Shown: positions 7,211-13,401 of the stretch, one piece after another
Numbering within the stretch: the first letter of the stretch is position 1
Layout of the letters: each line of letters starts with the position of its first letter
Assembly (NCBI GenBank): GCA_016182725.1
Contig: JACPFZ010000015.1
Span: forward strand, 1-14,058
Reading direction: 5' to 3'
Origin: Candidatus Gottesmanbacteria bacterium
Lineage (GTDB): Bacteria; Patescibacteriota; Microgenomatia; UBA10105; UBA927
Length of the DNA: 14,058 nucleotides
Made by a program: the position numbers and the translations under genes
Notes under the pieces: model-generated
What the model saw: the letters and a program-made list of their open reading frames with translations, nothing else
Databases searched by the model: none
What the model was told of the DNA's origin: nothing

Positions 7211-7385
7211 ACCGATCTGTTGACTGGGTAACCAATTCCAGGGTTGCTACCCCTGAGGGAGCACTCGCGCGCTGACGCAGTTCAAACTGACCGGTTCCTT
7301 TCTGAGAAACGATAAAAGCGGTGACGCCAATAGCCGCAAGCAACAAAAGAAGAACAAGAAGACTTCGAATACTCACTTTCTTCAT
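7176..7385 (-). pseudogene. N-terminal fragment (signal peptide and start of cohesin-like domain) of the dockerin protein
   Basis: ATG 7385 is preceded by GAGAGG 11 bases upstream and encodes a signal peptide or anchor (MKKVSIRSLLVLLLLLAAIG), then SAPSGVATLELVTQSTDRYVGDV, which is the expected first strands of a cohesin-like domain. The frame then stops at 7176 while the next frame continues with ITSNAQALGLVTN. Joining them needs a change of one base between about 7176 and 7210. Combined length from 7385 to 5744 is 1642 bases, one more than a multiple of three. It may be a real broken gene, an assembly error or recoding; no classical slippery heptamer is obvious. Confidence 0.7.
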
Positions 7386-7433
7386 GAAGTATACAACCTC
7401 TCTTCTCTTAAGAATGATGAAAAGAGAAGCCCT

Positions 7434-7439
7434 TGTCAA
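7434..7439 (-). promoter_or_regulatory. Candidate -35 box for the dockerin/cohesin operon
   Basis: A consensus TTGACA on the minus strand lies about 50 bases upstream of the dockerin start, just before the argS stop codon's outer side. The matching -10 (CATTCT at 17-base spacing) is poor, so this is tentative. Confidence 0.3.
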
Positions 7440-7449
7440 GGGGGAAAGT

Positions 7450-9378
7450 TTACATTTGTTCGAGCGTCGCGATGCCCAAAAGAAAGAGGCCGTTTTTGAG
7501 GACGGTTGCCGTGGCGGCAGTCAGTGCCAATCGCAAGTCGTTTCCTAAAATCTCGTGCTTGGCATACAAGAGATTAAACGCCTGGCCCAAACCAAAAAGA
7601 TAGGTGCACAGGGTGTTTGGGGCAAAATGTTGCGCTGCTTCCGTGACCACCTCTGGGAAGTAGTTCAACGCGGCCGCGAGGCCGCGCTCTTCTTGGTTAA
7701 GACGTATGAGACTTATAGGTCTCATAGGTCTTATATGACTTTTTCGCAAAACGCTTTTTGCTCTTGCGAAAGTATACTGCAGGTATGGCCCGGAATCTCC
7801 TTCAAATGATACTGACTTTTCCAGATCAAACGCTATATCACTAGATGCAGTCACTTTAAGCATGGAGTACTTGACTGCGGCAAGAGCTGCCTTCTCCGCA
7901 ATCTCTTCCTGCTGCGCTTTGGAATATTTTGATTCGTTTTTTTCTAGTATATGATAGATACGATTTTTCGCCTGATCAATGAGCCAGTCTGCCGTAATCA
8001 CGTTGCCGGTGCGCGAGGACATTTTGCCTTCTTTAAGGTTCACCATGCCAAAGGGGATATGGCGAGTTTTCTCTGCTAGGTCGGGGCGAATCTGTTGTAA
8101 CGCGGCAAGCATAACGCGAAAGTAGGCTGACTGTTCGTTACCGGTCATAATAATAGATAGATCATACGGATATTCACTATACTTTAATGGTGCAAGGGCA
8201 AGATCTTTGGCCTCATAGGTCGCGTAGCCTTCTTTCGTGATAAACACGCGGGTATGTAACCCAACCTTTTCTCCCCGAAAGACGACTGCCCCTTCGCTTT
8301 CCTCAAACACGGCATCTTTGATGTGATCGGCAACGAGTGCTACACCCATCGGCGCCACTTCGCTTTCAAAATAAAAACGGGTGAAATGTGTGCCAACGCG
8401 CTTATAGATGCTATCAAAATAGTCCAAGCTCCACTGCCGTCCCTCTTTCCAAAGATCAACAATCGAGGGATCCTGCCGGTAGACTTTCTTATTGATCTCA
8501 ACGATCTCTTCCTTGGCATGGTCATCTTCTTCAAATGCCTGAGCCCCGGCTGCGTATGCCTTGCCTAAGAATTCCGCTTTCTCTTTCGATGTCTTATGAG
8601 TCTTATAAGACAAATAAGACTCATCTGGAATATGCAAAAGTCCCCAGAGCGCTTTTGCCACATGCATGCCGATATCTCCTTGATAGTTGATCCGCTGAAC
8701 TTCATGGCTGGTCGCCTCAAGGAGTCGACTAAATGATTCACCGAGCGTGATGTTTCTCAAGTGTCCGATATGGAACTCTTTGAATGGGTTGGGGTCGGCA
8801 AATTCGATCATAATGCGGCTCTTGCCGTCCTGAGCTCCGCCGAAGGATTTCTCCGCATAAACCCCTGGTGCGGCATTTGTACGGAAATTTTCTCCGATCT
8901 TTTGACGCGTTACGACTTCTTTTTTTGAAGCTACTGTTTTATCGGCCGTGCTTGTCGACAGGCGAGCCTTCCGATCGCTATGCTTTTGCGGTTTTTCCTC
9001 GGATTTTTTATGCCTGACCCCTGCAGCAGGGCTCATTCCAAAGCGTTCGCCTTCATTTAGCACTTGACCAAGCTGATTGATAAGGCTAGCCTCGGACAAA
9101 AAGAAGTTTATGAAGCCCGGAGGCGCAATTTCTATCTTTTCAAACAAAAGGTTAGTTGATGCCTTTTGATGTTTTATGATCGCTTCTTGGATTTCTTTGG
9201 CAATTTCCATCGGCGGCTTCTTCAATTTCTTGGCGATAATCATGGCTACATTGGTCGCATAATTACCATGGCCTGGGTCTTCCGGTCGAGTCACGAGGGA
9301 AGGAACATCCGTGATTCCCGTCTCACGAAGAACGTGTTCAAGGAGTAAAATAATCTCTTCTTTCATACGTCTCATCAT
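7450..9378 (-). CDS. argS: Arginyl-tRNA synthetase
   Basis: ArgS charges tRNA-Arg with arginine in the cytoplasm. Class I signatures are present: HIGH within EFHIGHLRN (residues 203-206) and KMSSRTGNVI (KMSKS equivalent). The N-terminal domain keeps PPGFINFFL and the C-terminal domain ends GLFLLGIATLEQM, close to the family end. At 642 residues it is longer than usual. Extra sequence lies in a 70-residue insert before the catalytic core (about 118-187) and in two nonamer-array inserts (about 251-263 and 545-560), each between conserved blocks. Three ATG codons (9378, 9375, 9366) compete as start; the last, MKEEIILLLEHVL, matches the family best by eye. A strong promoter and a hairpin leader precede it. 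Confidence 0.95.
   Translation of the reverse strand: MMRRMKEEIILLLEHVLRETGITDVPSLVTRPEDPGHGNYATNVAMIIAKKLKKPPMEIAKEIQEAIIKHQKASTNLLFEKIEIAPPGFINFFLSEASLINQLGQVLNEGERFGMSPAAGVRHKKSEEKPQKHSDRKARLSTSTADKTVASKKEVVTRQKIGENFRTNAAPGVYAEKSFGGAQDGKSRIMIEFADPNPFKEFHIGHLRNITLGESFSRLLEATSHEVQRINYQGDIGMHVAKALWGLLHIPDESYLSYKTHKTSKEKAEFLGKAYAAGAQAFEEDDHAKEEIVEINKKVYRQDPSIVDLWKEGRQWSLDYFDSIYKRVGTHFTRFYFESEVAPMGVALVADHIKDAVFEESEGAVVFRGEKVGLHTRVFITKEGYATYEAKDLALAPLKYSEYPYDLSIIMTGNEQSAYFRVMLAALQQIRPDLAEKTRHIPFGMVNLKEGKMSSRTGNVITADWLIDQAKNRIYHILEKNESKYSKAQQEEIAEKAALAAVKYSMLKVTASSDIAFDLEKSVSFEGDSGPYLQYTFARAKSVLRKSHIRPMRPISLIRLNQEERGLAAALNYFPEVVTEAAQHFAPNTLCTYLFGLGQAFNLLYAKHEILGNDLRLALTAATATVLKNGLFLLGIATLEQM
7701..7745 (-). 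repeat. Nonamer tandem array 1 in argS
   Basis: Five 9-base units follow the GWCTYATRR pattern (for example GACTTATAG, GTCTCATAG). The first half also pairs with the second: AAGACGTATGAGAC (7699-7712) and GTCTCATAGGTCTT (7719-7732) complement at 13 of 14 positions. It encodes SHIRPMRPISLI in a loop between FARAKSVLRK and the EERGLAAALNYFPEVV helix. Confidence 0.8.
8591..8626 (-). repeat. Nonamer tandem array 2 in argS
   Basis: Four 9-base units (such as GTCTTATGA and GTCTTATAA), with GTCTTATAAGAC forming a perfect central palindrome at 8600-8611. It encodes DESYLSYKTHKT, a loop between GLLHIP and the KEKAEFLGKAY helix. The units match those of the lepA array. Confidence 0.8.
8818..9027 (-). 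repeat. 70-residue insert in argS between N-terminal domain and catalytic core
   Basis: The codons for residues about 118-187 fall between ERFGMSP and RIMIEFADPNPFKEFHIGH, where ArgS proteins normally pass directly with a few residues. The insert is lysine- and serine-rich and ends with YAEKSFGGAQDGK. Its boundaries are estimated by comparison with the family from memory; repeat copies elsewhere in the genome cannot be seen here. Confidence 0.55.
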
Positions 9379-9384
9379 ACCACA

Positions 9385-9440
9385 AACCGTCCGCTCAAAT
9401 ATCTCCCGCTCAAAAGCGGGAGAGGTCTGAAAGGACGGTT
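9385..9440 (-). promoter_or_regulatory. Nested hairpin in the argS 5' leader
   Basis: An inner stem TCTCCCGCT (9402-9410) pairs perfectly with AGCGGGAGA (9415-9423) around a 4-base loop, and an outer stem AACCGTCC (9385-9392) pairs with GGACGGTT (9433-9440). The structure lies between the promoter at 9451-9479 and the argS starts, so it would be transcribed as leader RNA. No U-run follows, so it does not look like a simple terminator of the gene upstream. It could control argS translation, or be another palindromic element. Confidence 0.6.
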
Positions 9441-9450
9441 GAGAGGATAT

Positions 9451-9479
9451 AATATACTACAGGACTTTAACATTGTCAA
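9451..9479 (-). promoter_or_regulatory. argS: Strong sigma70-type promoter for argS
   Basis: On the minus strand a perfect TTGACA (9479-9474) is followed after exactly 17 bases by TATATT (9456-9451), five of six matches to the -10 consensus. The predicted start of transcription is near 9444, giving a leader of about 65-80 bases. It lies in the only sizeable gap between the metallo-beta-lactamase gene and argS. Confidence 0.7.
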
Positions 9480-9508
9480 GCCCCTCTTGGGTATTCGTGC
9501 AAAGTGAA

Positions 9509-10453
9509 CTAGTCTCCAACCTTTTTCTCGCCTTTGACTCGCCAGTGTGTCCCATCACTGGTAACTTCAATCGTGCCGTCTTGATCTGTACGAAATACGT
9601 TTGCGCCAACTGAGCGTAATAATTGCAATGCTTCGTCAGTTGGGTGGCCGTAGTTGTTTTTTCCAACCGAGATCACGGCAAGCTTCGGATGAAGCCAATC
9701 GATGAACGCCTGCGTCATTCCGGTCTTACTGCCATGATGGGGAACTTTCAGAAGCTCGAGTTGGTCATCGGGAAGCAGAGAACCAGTATAGTGCGGTTCC
9801 ACATGGCTATCAGCGTCCCCGGTAAACACTGCGTCAAATGAACCGTAGCGAAGGAAAAAGACGAGACTATAGTCATTGAGTTCTCCGACGCTCGAGCCCA
9901 AAACGTTTTCTTGGTTTTTTAAGGCGTCCCCTTGCCCCGCAAGGGGACGCCTTGTGGAATTACCCCTTTTTGCAATTTGTTCTTCTGACGGCCAGAGAAA
10001 CGATAGAGTGGTTGCTCCAACAGTGATATGGTCGCCGGCGACCGTAAACTTTTCGCTAATCTTTTTACGACGAATCACATCAATAAACTTTTTATATCCT
10101 TCTGTCGTAGCGTCAATATCACTTCGCACAAAGTAATCGACGGTAAATCGCTCGAAGACGGAAACAAGCCCCTGCATGTGATCCTTTTGCGGATGGGTCA
10201 TGGCAACGAAGGTAATGTGCCGATCCCAAAATGGCATATGCTTCCCTAAACAATGAAGAATGGAGTCATTCGGCCCGCCGTCCACGACCATATCGCGTCC
10301 GTCCGGAAACCGGATATATGCACCGTCACCTTGCCCAACATTGCAAAAGAATATGTGCAGTTTTCCATCGGGCAATGTCCAAACAAAACTTACGATAAGG
10401 ACACAGCCTGTAGCTATTCCAGAGATCAAATAGCCGATTCTCAATCGAAACAT
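9509..10453 (-). CDS. ComEC-type metallo-beta-lactamase domain protein (separate C-terminal part of ComEC)
   Basis: A 314-residue protein with one N-terminal membrane helix (about 5-26) followed by a metallo-beta-lactamase fold. Visible motifs: DVGQGD-like NVGQGDGAYIRFPDG (39-53), VVDGG (56-60), THPQKDH (86-92), FTGDAD (210-215), KVPHHGSKTG (237-245) and NYGHPTDEAL (267-276). The THPxxDH form lacks the second histidine of the classical HxHxDH motif, which I believe is common in ComEC relatives. In standard ComEC this domain follows the channel domain in one chain and is thought to act on the non-transported DNA strand; here it is a separate frame downstream. Residues about 167-180 come from a palindromic element (9922-9954). 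Confidence 0.9.
   Translation of the reverse strand: MFRLRIGYLISGIATGCVLIVSFVWTLPDGKLHIFFCNVGQGDGAYIRFPDGRDMVVDGGPNDSILHCLGKHMPFWDRHITFVAMTHPQKDHMQGLVSVFERFTVDYFVRSDIDATTEGYKKFIDVIRRKKISEKFTVAGDHITVGATTLSFLWPSEEQIAKRGNSTRRPLAGQGDALKNQENVLGSSVGELNDYSLVFFLRYGSFDAVFTGDADSHVEPHYTGSLLPDDQLELLKVPHHGSKTGMTQAFIDWLHPKLAVISVGKNNYGHPTDEALQLLRSVGANVFRTDQDGTIEVTSDGTHWRVKGEKKVGD
9922..9954 (-). repeat. Palindromic insertion element, copy 2 (short form), in the metallo-beta-lactamase gene
   Basis: AAGGCGTCCCCTTGC (9922-9936) and GCAAGGGGACGCCTT (9940-9954) pair perfectly over 15 bases around a CCC loop. It encodes RRPLAGQGDALKN, matching RRPFA...GQGDALQN of the copy at 1365-1418, but lacks that copy's interior. 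Confidence 0.9.
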
Positions 10454-10504
10454 ATTTTTTTTAATTTCCTATTCAAATATTGAGTAAAAACTGTAGCTCG
10501 TTCG

Positions 10505-10558
10505 TATGATTTCTATAACTATTATAAATTTTATAAATGTTATAACTATTATAAAACG
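10505..10558. repeat. AT-rich nonamer tandem array in the gap between the two ComEC parts
   Basis: Six 9-base units of the form TATAAMTDT, including two identical TATAACTAT units (10514-10522 and 10541-10549). The array fills part of the 164-base gap between the channel frame (ends 10618) and the metallo-beta-lactamase frame (starts 10453). In one minus-strand frame it would read NSY-NIY-KIY-NSY, so it has the same three-codon rhythm as the arrays in lepA, argS and leuS, but here it is not in a conserved protein. Confidence 0.8.
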
Positions 10559-10617
10559 GCCTTTTTACCCGAAACCATGTAGCCTCAACCTGCTCTCTTT
10601 TGATATGGTTTTTCGTT

Positions 10618-11577
10618 CTACCAAGACATACTTGCAAAAGGGAGCATACTGGTAATCCAAACACTCGTTAATACATACTGCAAGGGCACCCATGTTATCC
10701 ATGCGAACACCTGCCCCAATGGCAGCCAAATCCACCCGGCTATGACGGTGACGAGTCCCAAAGCCGTCACCGGCGCAATGACCCAACCGATGAGAACATT
10801 CGGCAGGGGAGCAATGAGTGAGATACGATGAAAATGGAAAAGAAGAATTGGGATGGTAAAAACTTGTGCCGCTAACGTGACGCGGAGATCTTCTTTGAGA
10901 AAAGACCAAAAAAACCACAAAACTTTGAAGGAGCGAAGGTGAGCATTTTGAGGAGCACTGAAACTTCGCCCTGCTAAGACTTCCGAACCAGAAGAAGCAT
11001 TCACTGGCGAAGTTTCACTGAGCGAGGCCTCCGCCCGAGCGTCTCCAAAAAATGTCTCACCGGAGCGATTCCGAGCGACTTCTAGTTTTTTTCCAAACAA
11101 AATAATTCCCAGCGTTGCAAGTACGGATAATTGAAATCCTATATCAAAAATCCAGGCTGGGTAAACAATAAGCATACTGCCAGTGGCTATGGCGAGAAAA
11201 AGGAATGACCATGTTTGCCTACCGAACACCACTGCCAATAATGCCAGACTTCCCATGACACCGGCTCGCACGACACTCGCACTGGGTCCGACAAAGAAAA
11301 TAAAACCTATAATTATACCTATTGTTAGCAGACTTGCTATCCATCTGCTAATGAATCGGAGCAGAGTAATACTGACAAGGTTCGTGAGTATCGTAATATT
11401 CATACCAGACAGTGCAATGATATGTAATGTTCCTGTTTTTACTAATTGATCATAGAGATCTCTAGAAAGAGTTGCTTTCGTTCCAAATAATATGCCGTTC
11501 AAAAGTCCGGCATGTGGTTCAGGCAACATACTGTTCGCAACGGAGGTAAAGTTTTCAACGGTCATATTTCCGCTCAC
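10618..11577 (-). CDS. comEC: ComEC/Rec2 competence channel domain, without N-terminal and C-terminal domains
   Basis: A 319-residue polytopic membrane protein. LPEPHAGLLNGILFGTKATL (18-37) and the block HIIALSGMNITIL (52-64) are typical of the ComEC competence domain, which forms the inner-membrane channel for single-stranded DNA; GPSASVVRAGVMG (97-109) and AAQVFTIPILLFHFHRISL (236-254) are also family-like. The usual N-terminal OB-type domain is absent, since comEA lies just upstream, and the metallo-beta-lactamase domain is a separate frame downstream. The GTG 11577 start directly touches an inverted repeat; ATG 11565 is the alternative. Residues about 168-218 are an insert carrying an inverted repeat. 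The gene may be a minimal functional ComEC or a decaying one. Confidence 0.85.
   Translation of the reverse strand: MSGNMTVENFTSVANSMLPEPHAGLLNGILFGTKATLSRDLYDQLVKTGTLHIIALSGMNITILTNLVSITLLRFISRWIASLLTIGIIIGFIFFVGPSASVVRAGVMGSLALLAVVFGRQTWSFLFLAIATGSMLIVYPAWIFDIGFQLSVLATLGIILFGKKLEVARNRSGETFFGDARAEASLSETSPVNASSGSEVLAGRSFSAPQNAHLRSFKVLWFFWSFLKEDLRVTLAAQVFTIPILLFHFHRISLIAPLPNVLIGWVIAPVTALGLVTVIAGWIWLPLGQVFAWITWVPLQYVLTSVWITSMLPFASMSW
10924..11076 (-). repeat. About 150-base insert in comEC with inverted repeat
   Basis: Within the insert, CACTGAAACTTCGCC (10956-10970) and GGCGAAGTTTCACTG (11006-11020) are complementary at 14 of 15 positions. The coding strand reads it as a polar stretch (for example SGSEVLAGRSFSAPQNAHLR) between two hydrophobic ComEC blocks, where family members have only a short loop. 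Its ends are estimated. Confidence 0.7.
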
Positions 11578-11610
11578 ACCTGCCAGGAGTCAAAGCCCAC
11601 CTGGCAGGTG
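11577..11610. repeat. Inverted repeat abutting the comEC start
   Basis: CACCTGCCAGG (11577-11587) and CCTGGCAGGTG (11600-11610) pair perfectly over 11 bases with a 12-base spacer. Its inner edge coincides with the first base of the comEC GTG. It could fold in the comEA-comEC mRNA and affect comEC initiation, or be an inserted palindrome that replaced the original upstream sequence. Confidence 0.8.
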
Positions 11611-11652
11611 AATGAGCCGTCCTACGTCAATACAGAGGCTCACATTTTTTCA

Positions 11653-11862
11653 TCATAATGACAAACTTCCTTTAATCTTCTCAAACAGCGCGTTACCAAC
11701 GGCTTTCTTGCTAACTAATTCTTCTAATGTCTGGTATGGCCGGTTGTCAATAATTTTCTTTGCCGTCACCGGACCCACGCCCGGAAGAGATTCTAATTCG
11801 TTTTGCGACGCAGTGTTGATATTTACCGATCCGTTTTGCGATGTCTCCTGACGTTGCAACAA
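11653..11862 (-). CDS. comEA: ComEA C-terminal part: helix-hairpin-helix DNA-binding domain
   Basis: SVNINTASQNELESLPGVGPVTAKKIIDNRP is the hallmark of ComEA (I describe it here in two pieces: SVNINTASQNEL, then LPGVGPVTAKKII). The helix-hairpin-helix binds double-stranded DNA outside the membrane and hands it to ComEC. The only start in this frame is a TTG with no ribosome binding site, and the SLBB-type and membrane parts lie in the overlapping frame 12206-11823. So this is the second half of a frameshifted comEA. The frame is open back to 11889, so the shift must lie between 11823 and 11889; reading CGC then CAC near 11878 would restore one frame with a -1 shift. Confidence 0.85.
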   Translation of the reverse strand: MLQRQETSQNGSVNINTASQNELESLPGVGPVTAKKIIDNRPYQTLEELVSKKAVGNALFEKIKGSLSL

Positions 11863-12206
11863 CGGATCAGAATTGTGCGATCCGCTTCTTCACTTAATCC
11901 TCCTGCTTTAGCAAAAGCATCATCGATTCTGCTACCAGCAGGTAAAATATACACTCCTGGAGCCCTCACTCCCCCTTCGACATCCACATGAATCATTTTT
12001 TTCTGGTTAGCAGATGAACTCGACTGATTGCTATCACCTAATGCATCTTTATTGCTAGAAAACTGGATGGGTATTTGCGTTTGGGTTGATTTAACAAGAA
12101 GAATTAAAGAAAAAACAATCACAAAAACGCTCACAGCGCCCAGGATGAGAGGAATACGGTACGTCTGCCAGATTGACGGTGATTCAGTTCCGACCATTTG
12201 TTTCAT
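11823..12206 (-). CDS. comEA: ComEA N-terminal part: membrane anchor and SLBB-like domain
   Basis: A 127-residue frame: short cytoplasmic N-terminus, one membrane helix (about 18-39), a serine/glutamine-rich linker, and an SLBB-like domain (71-110, IHVDVEGGVRAPGVYILPAG then AFAKAGGLSEEAD). This is the normal N-terminal half of ComEA. After EADRT the protein loses family resemblance (ILIRCCNVRRHRKTDR) and stops at 11823, whereas the adjoining frame carries the helix-hairpin-helix half. Intact ComEA would span 12206 to 11653 with one base gained or two lost. The neighbouring comEC supports a DNA-uptake role. The ATG at 12206 has no clear Shine-Dalgarno sequence. Confidence 0.8.
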   Translation of the reverse strand: MKQMVGTESPSIWQTYRIPLILGAVSVFVIVFSLILLVKSTQTQIPIQFSSNKDALGDSNQSSSSANQKKMIHVDVEGGVRAPGVYILPAGSRIDDAFAKAGGLSEEADRTILIRCCNVRRHRKTDR

Positions 12207-12238
12207 TACACCATAAACACAAACATGCTACAAGCCAC

Positions 12239-12267
12239 TTGACAAACGAAAGAAAAAGGACTATGTA
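12239..12267 (+). promoter_or_regulatory. Candidate promoter for the phosphoribosyltransferase-like gene
   Basis: TTGACA (12239-12244), a 17-base spacer, then TATGTA (12262-12267). The -35 is perfect, the -10 is poor. The ATG lies 9 bases after the -10, so the transcript would have almost no leader. The site lies in the 70-base divergent gap with comEA. Confidence 0.45.
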
Positions 12268-12276
12268 TGCAGGTAC

Positions 12277-13401
12277 ATGAACTCCCCAGAATCTACATGC
12301 GCCCCACCACCTATCCAAGAAATTTCTCCTCAAGAACAATTTCTCTCACAGATTGGCGTACGCCCTGCACGCATGCAGCTTGCATATCTCAATGAAGAAA
12401 GCCAACTACCACCGGATCAGGAAGAACTCCTCGTTCGTGCAGTGAAAATATCCAATAAAACACTCGTCCGAGACGCGCTTCTCCTTGGTCCGGGAGATGA
12501 AGGCAAGTATAGTACCAGACTCCTCATGCCCGAAGAAACGGAGGCCGCAATCACCGGATGCACACAGGCTGCCTACGCAATGGCCACACAGCATGCGGAT
12601 CTCCATCTTGTATTTCCTATGGCCGGTGCCCTTCCCCTTGCCCAACGAATCCATGCATTGGGCCTTCCGACCACACGCATGTCAGCGGTAGACATAAACG
12701 GGACCATCGCGGACACAACCGGTGAAGCTTCGGTCAAAGGCAAACTCCCGCAGGAAGTATTGGACCCGAATCGTTTTATCCTCATGGTGGATGATATTGG
12801 CGACAGCTTTGTTTCGGCCCTACAGCTTGCATTGGAACGAAAAAAATATCGCGTGAATCTTGCCGGACAACCGTACGACGAACGAGCGGGTAACGTATTG
12901 ATGCAACAGCTTAAAACGGCAAATCACACGTCTGGCAACGATTTCCCTGTCTACGAAGACTTTGCGCGGCTGTGCCAGGAAGAAAACGTACTCCTCATGC
13001 CGGTCTTTAGCAAGAATCCCAACGCACATCACGCCCTTGTCGCACTCGCTTTAGAGAACGACCAACAGGAACATTACCGATGGAAAGATCTCCAGTTGGA
13101 GCTTTACAAGCGGTACAAAACCCACACCTTGCCTGACGTGTGGGTAGTCGGTGCAGGACTTATGGATATCGGTATTTCACTTGAAGACATCGTTGATGCA
13201 TTCCCTCCAGAACTCAAAAGTCATCCCGACGTCGCAGCCTGGACCGGACACCAAGTGCTCTTGCGGCTCGGCACGTCAATCCCGGGCTTAGTCTACGTTC
13301 AAGATGTGGATGTTGAAAAAATAACAAAGCTCGCGGCGCGTAACGTTCAAGAAGCGCTTTCACAACACGAAGTTGATAAGCCTACCTGGGACAAAGACTG
13401 A
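12277..13401 (+). CDS. Hypothetical protein with phosphoribosyltransferase-like motif
   Basis: A 374-residue soluble protein with no signal peptide or membrane helix. FILMVDDIGDSFVSALQLA (167-185) fits the PRPP-binding loop pattern of type I phosphoribosyltransferases (four hydrophobic residues, two aspartates, then a small-residue loop), and LVFPMAGALPLAQRI (111-125) could be the preceding strand and pyrophosphate loop. A long C-terminal part (about 235-374) with VWVVGAGLMDIGISLEDIVDAFP is unlike any family I know. Substrate unknown. The loop lacks the usual threonine/glycine-rich end (DDIGDSFVS rather than DDVxxTGxT), so it may bind rather than catalyse. Its last 42 bases overlap the 3' end of leuS on the other strand. 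Codon use and composition seem ordinary and it carries none of the intragenic repeats. Confidence 0.65.
   Translation: MNSPESTCAPPPIQEISPQEQFLSQIGVRPARMQLAYLNEESQLPPDQEELLVRAVKISNKTLVRDALLLGPGDEGKYSTRLLMPEETEAAITGCTQAAYAMATQHADLHLVFPMAGALPLAQRIHALGLPTTRMSAVDINGTIADTTGEASVKGKLPQEVLDPNRFILMVDDIGDSFVSALQLALERKKYRVNLAGQPYDERAGNVLMQQLKTANHTSGNDFPVYEDFARLCQEENVLLMPVFSKNPNAHHALVALALENDQQEHYRWKDLQLELYKRYKTHTLPDVWVVGAGLMDIGISLEDIVDAFPPELKSHPDVAAWTGHQVLLRLGTSIPGLVYVQDVDVEKITKLAARNVQEALSQHEVDKPTWDKD

Noticed and set aside
6783..7223. A 146-codon plus-strand frame opposite the dockerin gene
   Set aside because: It is antisense to a recognisable domain protein and shows no motif or ribosome binding site.
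10473..10664. A 63-codon minus-strand frame across the AT-rich array
   Set aside because: It overlaps the end of the ComEC channel frame, consists largely of array-derived residues and has no family features; treated as repeat sequence.
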